NCBI GenBank assembly: GCA_035299505.1
Contig: DATGWL010000052.1
Coordinates: forward strand, 1 to 32,290
Source of the DNA: M3007 sp035299505
Lineage (GTDB): Bacteria > Bacteroidota > Bacteroidia > Chitinophagales > Saprospiraceae
DNA: 32,290 bases
Direction of reading: 5' to 3'
The translations under genes and the position numbers were made by a program. The notes below the pieces were generated by a model, which was not told the DNA's origin, searched no databases, and saw nothing but the letters and a program-made list of their open reading frames with translations. Below are positions 15,142-23,492 of the stretch, piece after piece; positions within the stretch are counted from its first letter, which is position 1, and every line of letters starts with the position of its first letter.

Positions 15142-16794
15142 CTAAAAAGTTTGATATTCAGGAGAGAACATGATGTGGTTAATCAATCTTTCCAACGGGA
15201 TTTTTACTTCCGTCTGGTTGTTGCTGGCCAGGTAATTCTCCCATTCGTAGGTCCAGTCGGAGGCTGGCAAACCATCCAGGAAAATGGTTTCGTAAAAATA
15301 ATTAAACCGATCGGTGTCTACCTGAACCGGAAGCATGATCCGTAATAAATCCTTCACCAGTTCGTATGGGTTGGATGGATCCGGCGTAATACCACCGTTG
15401 CGCACCCAGGGAACGATATCCAGTTTGATGCCAATAGAACTATTAGGCGAACCGCCAACCACCCGTTTGCCGGTAAGCAACATCTGTGGCAACTTATACC
15501 GGGAAATGATAGAAGTAGAGCTAAACCAATGCCTGCTGAAATCCGGTTCCTGATAGTAAGCACTGTATCCGGCCACGTCAGGTGGATAAAACAGGCTGAG
15601 GTTGGCTAGTCCCAACATACGTTCGTACACCCCCGAGTAGTAAAAAGTTTCGTAGTGCTTTTTGTTATCGGAGTATGGATTAGGGATAACAATATCGAAG
15701 AAGGTAATAGACTGCAAGGCCAGTTCCAGCGGCGAGCGAATCAGACCGCCAATGATTTCATCCGCATTGGTGGAGTCGTCCATGTCAAAGAAATGCTGGC
15801 TTTTTAAGAGTTTGCGCAGCATTGGAACTATCTCGTAATTGTTGGCCAGCAGGGTATCAGCCAGGGGTTGAATTATGTCCTGTTCAATTTCCTGGGTAAT
15901 ATTGGAGTGCACAAAATACCGGTACACCCTTCTGACGAAATTCCGGGCGGTTTCGGGTTGTGCATACACCATATTGATGATGGCATCCAACTCTGTGTAC
16001 ATACCAGTTACGGTAGTGCCACCTGTGATGACTGTGTTCTGAAACTTGCTGGTGAAGGTTTTGGAACCGGTATCATGTCGGGATAAAACGGCATTTCCCC
16101 GGGGAATGTTGGTTTCAGGGTCTACCGTACTGCGGTTGCCTACGGTTCGCCAGCCGGTGAAGACCCGGGCGGCCTGCACAATATCGTCTTCCGTGTAATG
16201 GGTATAATCACCGGGAGCAATTTGCGGGCCTTTGCCTATGGTGAACAGTTCAAAAAACTCCCGGGCGAAATTCTCGTTCGGACTGTTTTTCGAATTTTGG
16301 TGACCATTTAGGTACAACAACATCGTATTGTCGGCTACCATTTTGGTCATCAGTTTTTTCAGATTGCCCAAACAACCCCAACGCAACAAACGCAGGTAAT
16401 CAAAAAAGGTGGCGTGATTATACGTCAGGATGTTGGTCGCCATGTATTGGTGGAAAAAGAACATCATCCGGTGACCAATACCGGAGTCTTCCAGGGCTTC
16501 ATTCAGCCACCAGCCCAGCACACGCTGGCGGTATGGGAATTCCAGGGCTGTATCAAAGGTGGTAGGCGGTATGAGCCAAACGTCCTGCTCAACAGCGGGG
16601 GTATTGGGCGAGTCGTAAACCGGCTGCTCCATGGTTAAGGGCTGCAATGCCAGCAGTTCGTTTACGGCCTGATCCACAGACATGGTAGTAAGCTGTTGCA
16701 GGTGTTGCCGGTTGTACCTGTAGCTGGTGCGGCGCAGCAGGTGTGCCGCGCGTCGTTCACCCAAAGTACCCTGATAAGGAGCGAGAGATGCCAT
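15142..16794 (-). CDS. DUF1800 family protein
   Basis: The 550-residue product shows the DUF1800 pattern: GERRAAHLLRRTSYRY near the N-terminus, a helical region with RMMFFFHQYMATN, the conserved NENFAREFFELFTIGKG, DIVQAARVFTGWR, and a C-terminal LPASDWTYEWENYLA. Family members are often encoded beside a DUF1501 gene and are thought to be exported or envelope-associated; their activity is unknown. No DUF1501 gene is adjacent. An in-frame ATG at 16,923 would add 43 residues, but that stretch contains the fadD terminator, so ATG 16,794 (MASLAPYQGTLGERR) is used. No classical signal peptide with this start. Confidence 0.9.
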   Translation of the reverse strand: MASLAPYQGTLGERRAAHLLRRTSYRYNRQHLQQLTTMSVDQAVNELLALQPLTMEQPVYDSPNTPAVEQDVWLIPPTTFDTALEFPYRQRVLGWWLNEALEDSGIGHRMMFFFHQYMATNILTYNHATFFDYLRLLRWGCLGNLKKLMTKMVADNTMLLYLNGHQNSKNSPNENFAREFFELFTIGKGPQIAPGDYTHYTEDDIVQAARVFTGWRTVGNRSTVDPETNIPRGNAVLSRHDTGSKTFTSKFQNTVITGGTTVTGMYTELDAIINMVYAQPETARNFVRRVYRYFVHSNITQEIEQDIIQPLADTLLANNYEIVPMLRKLLKSQHFFDMDDSTNADEIIGGLIRSPLELALQSITFFDIVIPNPYSDNKKHYETFYYSGVYERMLGLANLSLFYPPDVAGYSAYYQEPDFSRHWFSSTSIISRYKLPQMLLTGKRVVGGSPNSSIGIKLDIVPWVRNGGITPDPSNPYELVKDLLRIMLPVQVDTDRFNYFYETIFLDGLPASDWTYEWENYLASNNQTEVKIPLERLINHIMFSPEYQTF

Positions 16795-16857
16795 TTTAAG
16801 CGATTGTTGGTGGTTTTTCTGTGTCGGGCCTATTGGTGGTGGCGAAGATATGTTGGC

Positions 16858-16886
16858 CAAAAATAAAAACATCCGAGTAATGCAAA
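16858..16886 (-). promoter_or_regulatory. promoter of the DUF1800 gene
   Basis: On the minus strand TTTG (16,883-16,886), 17 nt, then TATTTTTG (16,858-16,865, exact TAnnTTTG). The predicted start near 16,852 leaves a leader of about 57 nt. The -7 box lies in the T-run of the fadD terminator, and the 17-nt spacer is essentially one arm of that terminator. Confidence 0.65.
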
Positions 16887-16912
16887 ACAAATTTGACATT
16901 ACCCGGATGTTT
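16867..16912 (-). terminator. rho-independent terminator of the acyl-CoA synthetase gene
   Basis: The 16-bp arms 16,897-16,912 and 16,867-16,882 (AAACATCCGGGTAATG on the minus strand, one wobble pair) have a 14-nt loop. A T-rich run TTTATTTTT follows on the minus strand. The stem begins 18 nt past the stop at 16,930. Confidence 0.8.
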
Positions 16913-16929
16913 GTTCTTTGCAAGGGCGC

Positions 16930-18600
16930 TTATTTAGAATCCCGCAATTCTCTGCGCAGGATTTTGCCCACGTTGGTTTTGGGCAGTTCCGTGCGGAATT
17001 CCACTTTTCGTGGCACTTTATAGTTGGTCAGGTTTTCCCGGCAATGGGCAATTACTTCCTCTTCTGTGAGTGAAGGATCCCGTTTGATGATGAAAACCTT
17101 CACCACCTCGCCAGATTTTTCATCAGCCATACCAATGGCGGCAGATTCCAGTACTTTAGGATGTAAGGCCAGCACGTCTTCAATTTCGTTGGGATATACA
17201 TTGAATCCGGACACCAGAATCATGTCTTTTTTCCTGTCTACAATCTGGAAATAACCATCAGGATGCATAAAACCCATATCGCCGGTACACAGCCAGCCGT
17301 CTTTAATGGTTTCTTCGGTAGCTTCCGGACGTTGCCAGTAGCCTTTCATAACCTGCGGACCGCGAGCCTGTATTTCGCCCACATTATCCGGGCCAGGTGG
17401 TAGCGGCTGGTAACTTTCGTCAACAATACGCACCTCTGTGCTCGGCACCGGCATACCTATGGTGCCAATGCGCATAGTGCTGTCTACCGGGTTTACAGTA
17501 AGAACCGGGCTACTTTCTGTCATGCCATAGCCTTCGGTGAGCTGGCAGCCGGTAACCTGTTGCCATCGTTCGGCTACGGCGCGTTGAACGGCCATGGCCC
17601 CGCCCACACAGGCGCGCAGGTTGCTGAAATCCAGTTTATGGAAAGCTGGCTGGTTGAGCAATCCATTGAAGAGCGTATTCACGCCCGGCACAATATGCGG
17701 CTTGTGTTTATCCCATTCCTTGATGAGGGCCGGCAGGTCGCGGGCATTGACAATCAGGATATTGCAGGAGCCCACGCTCATGAAGGCCAGACAATTCACC
17801 GTAAAGGAGAAAATATGGTACAATGGCAGGGCGCACAGACTCTTAACCTGTTCATTTTCATGGCCTTGCAGCACCGGCATCAGCCAGGCCCTGATTTGCA
17901 TCATATTGGCCAGGAGGTTGCGGTTGGTGAGCATGGTTCCTTTGGAAACACCGGTAGTGCCGCCAGTGTATTGCAGGGCAATAGTATCGTCTGGCCCGCC
18001 TTTGAAGGGTTCCAGGGTGAATTTCCGACCCTGATTGATGGCATCATTGAAGCAAACGGTGTTGGCCAGCTGGTATTTGGGCACCATTTTTTTGATGCGC
18101 CGTACCACAAAGTTAACAATGGCGCCCTTCAGGCCCAGCATTTCACCTATGGAGGTCAGGATAACGGTCTTGATCTGGGTTTCGCCAATGATTTCTTCCA
18201 GATTATGGGCAAAATTTTCAGCAATCAAAATGGCTTTGGCGCCGGAATCGATGAACTGGTGTTTCATTTCCCGCGGTGTGTACAGCGGGTTGGTATTCAC
18301 CAGAATCAAGCCGGCTTTCAATACCCCGAACATGGCAATGGGGTATTGCATCAGGTTGGGCATCATCAGCGCTACCCGGTCGCCGGGTTCCAGGCCCCGC
18401 GAGCGGAGGTAAGCCCCAAAAGCGGTACTTTTTTCATCCAACTCCCGAAATGTCATGGTTTTACCCATGAAAATGAACGCTGGCTTGTCTGCGTATTTCT
18501 TAAACGACTCCTCCACCATGTCAATCACACGTGTGTATTGATCAGGGTTGATATTGGCAGGTACTCCGGCCGGATAATGATGTAACCAGGGTTTTTCCAT
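16930..18600 (-). CDS. fadD: long-chain fatty-acid--CoA ligase (acyl-CoA synthetase)
   Basis: The 556-residue ANL-superfamily enzyme has these motifs: P-loop YTGGTTGVSKGTMLT near residue 210, GYGMTESSPVL, DGWLCTGDMGFMHPDGYFQIVDRKKDMI (28 residues apart in one block near 440), SGFNVYPNEIEDVL, and the C-terminal PKTNVGKILRREL with the adenylation lysine. It activates fatty acids to acyl-CoA via an acyl-adenylate, in the cytoplasm or at the inner membrane. Other beta-oxidation genes are not present. The ATG at 18,600 (MEKPWLHHYP) is used. The frame stays open to 18,726, but those 42 codons translate the GAGTGTTT tandem repeat (HSNTQKLRHSNTQ), which is not credible protein. Confidence 0.95.
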   Translation of the reverse strand: MEKPWLHHYPAGVPANINPDQYTRVIDMVEESFKKYADKPAFIFMGKTMTFRELDEKSTAFGAYLRSRGLEPGDRVALMMPNLMQYPIAMFGVLKAGLILVNTNPLYTPREMKHQFIDSGAKAILIAENFAHNLEEIIGETQIKTVILTSIGEMLGLKGAIVNFVVRRIKKMVPKYQLANTVCFNDAINQGRKFTLEPFKGGPDDTIALQYTGGTTGVSKGTMLTNRNLLANMMQIRAWLMPVLQGHENEQVKSLCALPLYHIFSFTVNCLAFMSVGSCNILIVNARDLPALIKEWDKHKPHIVPGVNTLFNGLLNQPAFHKLDFSNLRACVGGAMAVQRAVAERWQQVTGCQLTEGYGMTESSPVLTVNPVDSTMRIGTIGMPVPSTEVRIVDESYQPLPPGPDNVGEIQARGPQVMKGYWQRPEATEETIKDGWLCTGDMGFMHPDGYFQIVDRKKDMILVSGFNVYPNEIEDVLALHPKVLESAAIGMADEKSGEVVKVFIIKRDPSLTEEEVIAHCRENLTNYKVPRKVEFRTELPKTNVGKILRRELRDSK

Positions 18601-18608
18601 ATTTGATT

Positions 18609-18758
18609 GAGTGTTTGAGTGCCTGAGTTTTTGAGTGTTTGAGTGCCTGAGTTTTTGAGTGTTTGAGTGTTTGAGTGCCTGAGTTTTTGAGTGGGGGGAT
18701 GCCTGTCTCAACGCCAACTCAAACACTCATCAACTCCCAAACTCAAACACTCAAAAAC
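18609..18758. repeat. tandem 8-nt repeat with 24-nt super-period plus inverse arm
   Basis: Ten consecutive 8-nt units (18,609-18,688) follow the order GAGTGTTT, GAGTGCCT, GAGTTTTT, repeated as a 24-nt cycle with one extra GAGTGTTT. After GAGTGGGG and a spacer, the opposite orientation appears (AACGCCAACTCAAACACTC..., ~18,710-18,758). The array ends 9 nt before the acyl-CoA synthetase ATG. Between 18,759 and 18,826 I see only A-rich sequence and a small hairpin around AATGCCGATCGGGCATTTTT. Confidence 0.9.
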
Positions 18759-18826
18759 AGCAGGTAATATTTCAAAAAAAAATTGGTTCAAGGAAAGAAT
18801 GTGCCGGAAATGCCGATCGGGCATTT

Positions 18827-20563
18827 TTATTTCGTTCCCGGAGCTGGAATTTCCAAAAGCAAGTAGGTGCCCAACGTAGATTCCCTGGTGGCAGGATTCA
18901 GGAATTTGGGCTTCAACAGGGCCACCTGAAAATGCGGAAACCGGGCTTTTTCTACGGCATGTAACCCGGCTTCTTTCAGAATGTTCTGGCCATCAAGAGT
19001 GGTAAATACAAAAATGCCATTTTCCGACAATGCGCGTTGCCGGGCCAGTTCGGGTGTGCCCAGATTGGGCATGATCCGGCTGTTGTAAAAATCCATAGCA
19101 TGACTGCTGCTTTGGAAAAAGTACATCTTTTCAGGTGGAATGCCCTGCGCCCGTGCAAACTGTGCCACACGTGCCGGACATTGGTAAGGCAACAACCGGG
19201 CGTAAAAATGGAAGTTGAGCACAAACCCGAACAGCACCATCAACCATACGCCGCGCTGCACCAGCTTGTTGGAATCTGCCGGAAACGGGTGTTGCCAAAT
19301 ACGCCACAAAAGCACCGCCAACCCACCCATAAAGAGAATTTTGAGCCACCAGGCTCCTTCCGGGAAAAAGAAAAACAAGACCGCCAAACACAATACCATG
19401 GTAAGAAAACCAATGAAATAGAGCACCAGCCATTGCCAGCGCTTAGGCTGCTCCAGGGTAGAGGCCAGTAAGATGGCGGCCCAGGGCAGGGTAACAAAAA
19501 TGTAGTGCGGTAATTTGTATTGCGACTGTGAAAGGGCAATGAAAGTGAGGAGGAATGCGCCTAAGGTGATGAACTCTCGGTTGCCGGGGTTGCTAGTGCC
19601 GGTGCTTCTAGTGACGGGGTGACTGCCAGTCACCCCGTCACTAGAAGCACCGGCAGCAACAACCTCAACCACAGCCCTAAGATGCTTCCAAAGGGCATAA
19701 GGCAGCAGCAAGCACCAGGGCAGAAATGCCCAGAGGTAGACGTGCAGGAAATAAAACCCGGAGGCATCGTTTTTCCATACGTTTTCGCCGGTAATACGCC
19801 CAAAACTTTGTTCCCAAAAGAAAAAACGCAGTCCGGAAACGCCGTGGCGATCGTTCACCAGTTTTTCCGGATGCAGGTCAAATTGTTGCCATAAACCCCA
19901 GCACATGGGCGCCAGCACCAGGGCCGTCACTACCAGGCCAGGGAGCCATTGCCATTGAAAAATGCTGCGCCATTCCCGTTTAATCAATAAATGGGCGCCC
20001 AGGCCAAAAGCAGTCATCACCAGTCCGATCGGACCTTTGGCCAGCATGGCAAGGCCTACAAAAAAGAATGCGGCCAGCAGGTTTTTCCAGCGCCGGTATG
20101 CCAGATACTCCGCTCCTTGCCAGATGGCACAGGTAGAAAAACCGAGCAAGAGGGTATCAGTCCGAACGTCGTTACTGATCACCATCAGGCCCATGCAGGA
20201 AGCCAGGATAAAGGCTGCATAGCGCGCTTTATCCACACCATAAAATAACAAGGTAAACCGGTAGGTTGCCCAAACACCCATGAGCGCAGCCAGCACTGAA
20301 GGCAGTTTGTAGGCCCAGTTGCTCAACCCAAATACCTTGAACATGGCGGCCGAAAGCCAGAACACCAGCGGCGGCTTGTCCAGATAATCCGCGCCCCTGT
20401 GGAATACCTGCAGCCAACTACCGTTTTGCGACATTTCCATGGCAATAGAGGCGTACTGCGCGGCATCTACATCCATTACGTCTATAAACAGACCGCGTAT
20501 GTACACGGCAGCCAGACCCAATGCGAGCCATAGCCAGGGATTGCGGAATTGTTTGTTGATCAT
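18827..20563 (-). CDS. GT39-type (ArnT/PMT-like) polytopic glycosyltransferase
   Basis: The 578-residue inner-membrane protein has about ten hydrophobic helices. Family motifs: DVDAAQYASIAMEMS near residue 32 (acidic catalytic loop), DYLDKPPLVFWLSA near 60, SNDVRTDTLLLGF, and ALSQSQYKLPHYIFVTLPW near 345. Such enzymes use polyprenyl-phosphate sugars to glycosylate lipids or proteins on the periplasmic face. The acceptor is unknown. Residues ~304-323 (SDGVTGSHPVTRSTG region) are encoded by a perfect 59-bp palindrome also found near kptA. It keeps the frame and falls in a loop between two helices, so the protein may still work. The start at 20,563 is 3 nt from the GGTGGAC repeat. Confidence 0.88.
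   Translation of the reverse strand: MINKQFRNPWLWLALGLAAVYIRGLFIDVMDVDAAQYASIAMEMSQNGSWLQVFHRGADYLDKPPLVFWLSAAMFKVFGLSNWAYKLPSVLAALMGVWATYRFTLLFYGVDKARYAAFILASCMGLMVISNDVRTDTLLLGFSTCAIWQGAEYLAYRRWKNLLAAFFFVGLAMLAKGPIGLVMTAFGLGAHLLIKREWRSIFQWQWLPGLVVTALVLAPMCWGLWQQFDLHPEKLVNDRHGVSGLRFFFWEQSFGRITGENVWKNDASGFYFLHVYLWAFLPWCLLLPYALWKHLRAVVEVVAAGASSDGVTGSHPVTRSTGTSNPGNREFITLGAFLLTFIALSQSQYKLPHYIFVTLPWAAILLASTLEQPKRWQWLVLYFIGFLTMVLCLAVLFFFFPEGAWWLKILFMGGLAVLLWRIWQHPFPADSNKLVQRGVWLMVLFGFVLNFHFYARLLPYQCPARVAQFARAQGIPPEKMYFFQSSSHAMDFYNSRIMPNLGTPELARQRALSENGIFVFTTLDGQNILKEAGLHAVEKARFPHFQVALLKPKFLNPATRESTLGTYLLLEIPAPGTK
19597..19655. repeat. perfect odd-length palindrome, copy B, in frame inside the glycosyltransferase
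   Basis: Arms 19,597-19,625 and 19,627-19,655 (29 bp each) are exact reverse complements around a single C at 19,626. The central 35 bp (TAGTGACGGGGTGACTG, C, and the complement) equal copy A; the outer 12 bp per arm differ from copy A but are still perfectly self-complementary. There is no stop in the reading frame used. Confidence 0.92.
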
Positions 20564-20566
20564 GGC

Positions 20567-20770
20567 GGTTGACGGCTTACGGTGGACGGCTTACGGTTGA
20601 CGGTGGACGGCTTACGGTTGACGGTGGACGGCCTACGGTGGACGGCTTACGGTGGACGGTGGACGGGTTTGGTGTAATTGAAAGTTTCAGACTACCCCGA
20701 GCCAAAAACCGTCCACCGTCCACCGTAAGCCGTCCACCGTCCACCGTCCACCGTAGGCCGTCAACCGTCA
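20567..20770. repeat. inverted array of 7-nt units (GGTGGAC family)
   Basis: The left arm is 14 uninterrupted 7-mers (20,567-20,664) of the types GGTGGAC, GGTTGAC, GGCTTAC and GGCCTAC. After a 46-nt centre come eight reverse-complement units (20,711-20,766: GTCCACC, GTAAGCC, GTAGGCC, GTCAACC). Only bases 3-5 of the unit vary. The block fills the gap between the beta-mannosidase stop (inside the repeat at 20,768) and the glycosyltransferase start. Confidence 0.93.
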
Positions 20771-23296
20771 TTCTACAGAATCTACCAGTGTTTTCACCCG
20801 AAAAGCTTTTTTCGGATCGCTGAGCTCTTTGCTGGTTTTAAAAATGACCTGGGTTTTGCGGCCCGGCAGTAAATCGAAGTAATTATTGCTGAAAAGGCCC
20901 TCTTCTTCTGTTTGCAGGTACACGTTTTTGGCCAGGTTATCGGTTTGCAAACTGATCTGGTAACCAGTTTCCACCTTATCTACTGCTGTGATGCGCAGGC
21001 CCGGATTGGGCAGGTTCATTTTTTTTGAGGGGATGGTGTAGTAATTCCTGGTGCTGAACACCGTGCCTTCGGTTGGGTCGGTGAGCTGAAGTTCAATAAC
21101 GCAGTTGTCGGGCTTTTTACCGTTGAGCAGGCTTTTCAGGGTTCCTTCCCAGAGCAGTTTGCTGGAATCGGTTTGGAGCATCAGGTCGGGCAGGTTGAAA
21201 TCAATCACCTTGTTTCCCTCAAAGGTGTAGGCATGTATGTGCAGCGTAACCTTCAGGGAATCAGCCAGGTCGTTCACGCCATAGATTTTGAATTTTTCTC
21301 CATCCAGATAGGGCAAAACAGCTACCGGGCTGAAGGCTTCCCGGGCATAATAGTGCAGGGCTTTCCATCTGCCGTAATAATCCACGCTACTCCAGGAGGC
21401 CACTGGCCACACGTCGTTAAGCTGCCAGTAGAGGGTGCCCATGCAGTACGGTTTGTTGCGGCGCTGGGCCTCAAAACCTGTGCGCATACCTTCTGCCTGC
21501 AGAAGCTGGCTCACATACACGAAATCTTCAAAAGTTTTGGGGTTCCGGAAATCGCGTTTCATGTATTCCGCAATCAGTGCATTGCCACGCGGGTGTTTCT
21601 GGTGCAACAACATCACCTTGCTGTCGAGTTTGCGGTCTTCCGGTTCTGTGAATGATTGGATAGTGCGCCATTCCGGGAAGCTTTGGAAGCCGTATTCGCT
21701 CATAAAACGCGGTACTTTTTTGTTCAGCACCTCGAATGGTTCTTCATCGTGCCATACACCCCAGTAGTGGGAATCACCTTCGGTGAGCGATTTGGGGTTG
21801 GCGCGGCCATAGCGCGGGGAGCTTTCCCAATAAGGTACACCGCCTGCATTGTTTTCCACATAGGTGCGCAGGATATCGGAGAACAGCAGTTTGTATTCCC
21901 GCCAGAGTTGGGTGCGCTGCGCTTCAGTGAATTGCATTTGCCAGCCCCAGTTGTGCCATGCTTCGTCGTTTTCATTGTTGCCGCACCAAAGCGCAATGCT
22001 CGGGTGCTGCCGCAGTCGTTCAATTTGTTCGAGCGCTTCCAGGGCCGCTGTTTTCAGGAAGCGACCATTGCCGGGGTACAGCGCGCAGGCGTACATGAAA
22101 TCCTGCCATACGAGTATGCCGCGGGCATCGCAGAGCTGGTAGAAGGTTTCGTCTTCATAGATCCCGCCGCCCCAAACCCGGAGCATGTTCATGTTGCCGG
22201 CCACCACATCGTCCAGTAGCTTTTTGGTGCGCAAAGGATCCACCCGGTCCTGGAAAATATCCTGCGGAATATAGTTGGCGCCTTTGGCAAAAACAGGTTT
22301 GCCGTTCAGTCGGAAGTAAAAGGTTTCTCCTTTTTCATCCTTTTGGGTAACCAGTTCTATTTTGCGAATACCCATTCGAACATCCTGACGTTCAATGGTT
22401 TGCACGCCTTTTTTAATTTCAATGCTAAAATCATACAAGTGAGGATCACCCATGCCGGCGCACCACCAGAGTTTGGGGTTTTCTACATCGTAGGTAACGG
22501 AGTCGGTGTGCGTACCTGGCCACAGCACGCGGTCTTCCACAGATTTGCGTTTGCCTTCCTTGAATTGAACCACCACCGGAAACTTCAGGTCGGAACGGTA
22601 GCGGAACAGGGCTACCATACGGGCTTTTGTGGGTTCTACGAATTGGGTGGTGATGTAGGTATTTTCAATCAGAAGATCGTCCCAGGCTTCAAGTTGGGGT
22701 TTTTGCAGAATACCAGCGCCTACAAACCGCGGACCCCAGTCCCAACCGTAGTGGAACTGCGCTTTTCGGCTCATAACCCGCTGACCGCCAGGCAATTCGT
22801 AGCCCAGGTTTTTCCAGGCATCTCCTGTTTTTTTGAGCGGACTTTCGAAATAAACATGAAGGGTATTGCTGCCGGCTTTAAGGTAACGTTTGGCATCAAC
22901 GCGCCAGGTTCGGAACATGTTATCGGCTTCCAGAATGAGGGAGTCGTTCACGAACACCTGCGCATAGGTGTCGAGTCCGCGGAAAATCAGCTCCACGTGT
23001 TTTTTAGCCATGATATCCGGCGTTACCTCAAAGGTGGTGTGAAATTCCCAGTCTTCCTTTTCAATCCACTGGAGTTTCTCTTCGTTATCGCGCCAAAACG
23101 GGTCTTCAATCATACCGTTTTGCAACAGAGCTGTGTGTACACTTACAGGTACTTTGGTGGGTTTCCAGTCTGGTTTACCAACCTGTCTGAATTCCCATTG
23201 GCCGGTATTCAGGGCCTGACGAATAGGAGTGTAGCTGGGTTGGGCATCGGTTAACATGGGCAGAAGTGCAAATGCGAGGAGAAAAACTTGTTTCAT
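20768..23296 (-). CDS. secreted glycoside hydrolase family 2 beta-mannosidase
   Basis: The 842-residue product has a signal peptide (MKQVFLLAFALLPMLTDAQ) followed by a GH2 layout. An N-terminal sugar-binding jelly roll contains HYGWDWGPRFVGAGI. An Ig-like domain and a TIM barrel follow, with MLRVWGGGIYEDETFYQLCD. The acid/base Glu442 lies in LWCGNNENDE and the nucleophile Glu534 in FMSEYGFQSFPEW; their 92-residue spacing fits characterised beta-mannosidases. C-terminal beta domains follow. It would release mannose from beta-mannosides outside the cytoplasm, consistent with polysaccharide feeding. No SusC/SusD genes are nearby, so this is not a typical utilisation locus. ATG 23,296 is preferred over 23,341, which lies in a palindrome. 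The promoter is almost adjacent. Confidence 0.95.
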   Translation of the reverse strand: MKQVFLLAFALLPMLTDAQPSYTPIRQALNTGQWEFRQVGKPDWKPTKVPVSVHTALLQNGMIEDPFWRDNEEKLQWIEKEDWEFHTTFEVTPDIMAKKHVELIFRGLDTYAQVFVNDSLILEADNMFRTWRVDAKRYLKAGSNTLHVYFESPLKKTGDAWKNLGYELPGGQRVMSRKAQFHYGWDWGPRFVGAGILQKPQLEAWDDLLIENTYITTQFVEPTKARMVALFRYRSDLKFPVVVQFKEGKRKSVEDRVLWPGTHTDSVTYDVENPKLWWCAGMGDPHLYDFSIEIKKGVQTIERQDVRMGIRKIELVTQKDEKGETFYFRLNGKPVFAKGANYIPQDIFQDRVDPLRTKKLLDDVVAGNMNMLRVWGGGIYEDETFYQLCDARGILVWQDFMYACALYPGNGRFLKTAALEALEQIERLRQHPSIALWCGNNENDEAWHNWGWQMQFTEAQRTQLWREYKLLFSDILRTYVENNAGGVPYWESSPRYGRANPKSLTEGDSHYWGVWHDEEPFEVLNKKVPRFMSEYGFQSFPEWRTIQSFTEPEDRKLDSKVMLLHQKHPRGNALIAEYMKRDFRNPKTFEDFVYVSQLLQAEGMRTGFEAQRRNKPYCMGTLYWQLNDVWPVASWSSVDYYGRWKALHYYAREAFSPVAVLPYLDGEKFKIYGVNDLADSLKVTLHIHAYTFEGNKVIDFNLPDLMLQTDSSKLLWEGTLKSLLNGKKPDNCVIELQLTDPTEGTVFSTRNYYTIPSKKMNLPNPGLRITAVDKVETGYQISLQTDNLAKNVYLQTEEEGLFSNNYFDLLPGRKTQVIFKTSKELSDPKKAFRVKTLVDSVE

Positions 23297-23300
23297 GGAG

Positions 23301-23327
23301 CAAAAGTAGAGAATATCCGATATCCAA
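23301..23327 (-). promoter_or_regulatory. beta-mannosidase promoter partly made of repeat DNA; near-leaderless
   Basis: TTG (23,325-23,327), a 16-nt spacer and TACTTTTG (23,301-23,308; exact TAnnTTTG). The -7 box ends 4 nt before the ATG at 23,296, predicting a leader of 0-3 nt. The TTG belongs to the TTGGATAT-type repeat. Confidence 0.65.
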
Positions 23328-23371
23328 TGTCCAATAGCCATCCCGAGGACTCGGGATGGCTATTGGACATT
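23311..23371. repeat. 22-bp perfect palindrome next to CCAATAT-family units
   Basis: AATGTCCAATAGCCATCCCG... (23,326-23,347) is exactly reverse-complemented at 23,350-23,371 with a 2-nt loop. The stem tip (ATCCCGAG-GA-CTCGGGAT) resembles the hairpin inside the MITE-like element at ~12,063. The outer bases belong to the CCAATGT/CCAATAT family seen again at 25,930-26,147. Positions 23,372-23,492 carry no other element beyond A/T-rich DNA with a weak -7 match (TTATTTTG, ~23,452). Confidence 0.85.
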
Positions 23372-23492
23372 GATTATTCCCTTGGATTCGCCTGTTTCCG
23401 ACATTTTATATTCTTTTTTTATGCCTATAAGACATATATGATGCAATTCGATTATTTTGCAGGCCAAATTTTATCACCTTAAACACAAAACT

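Noticed and set aside
17560..18585. 341-codon open frame on the plus strand
   Set aside because: It is antisense to the acyl-CoA synthetase, whose motifs are complete; the plus-strand product has no recognisable features.
18601..18726. N-terminal extension of the acyl-CoA synthetase
   Set aside because: It translates the GAGTGTTT array (HSNTQKLRHSNTQ), not family sequence.
18609..18758. CRISPR array
   Set aside because: Units are 8 nt and directly adjacent, with no unique spacers and no cas genes; the same holds for the other tandem arrays.
18811..18832. Terminator for the glycosyltransferase gene
   Set aside because: The hairpin around AATGCCGATCGGGCATTTTT has its T-run on the plus strand and overlaps the minus-strand stop, so the orientation does not fit.
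22343..23254. 303-codon open frame on the plus strand
   Set aside because: Antisense to the beta-mannosidase, which has all catalytic residues.
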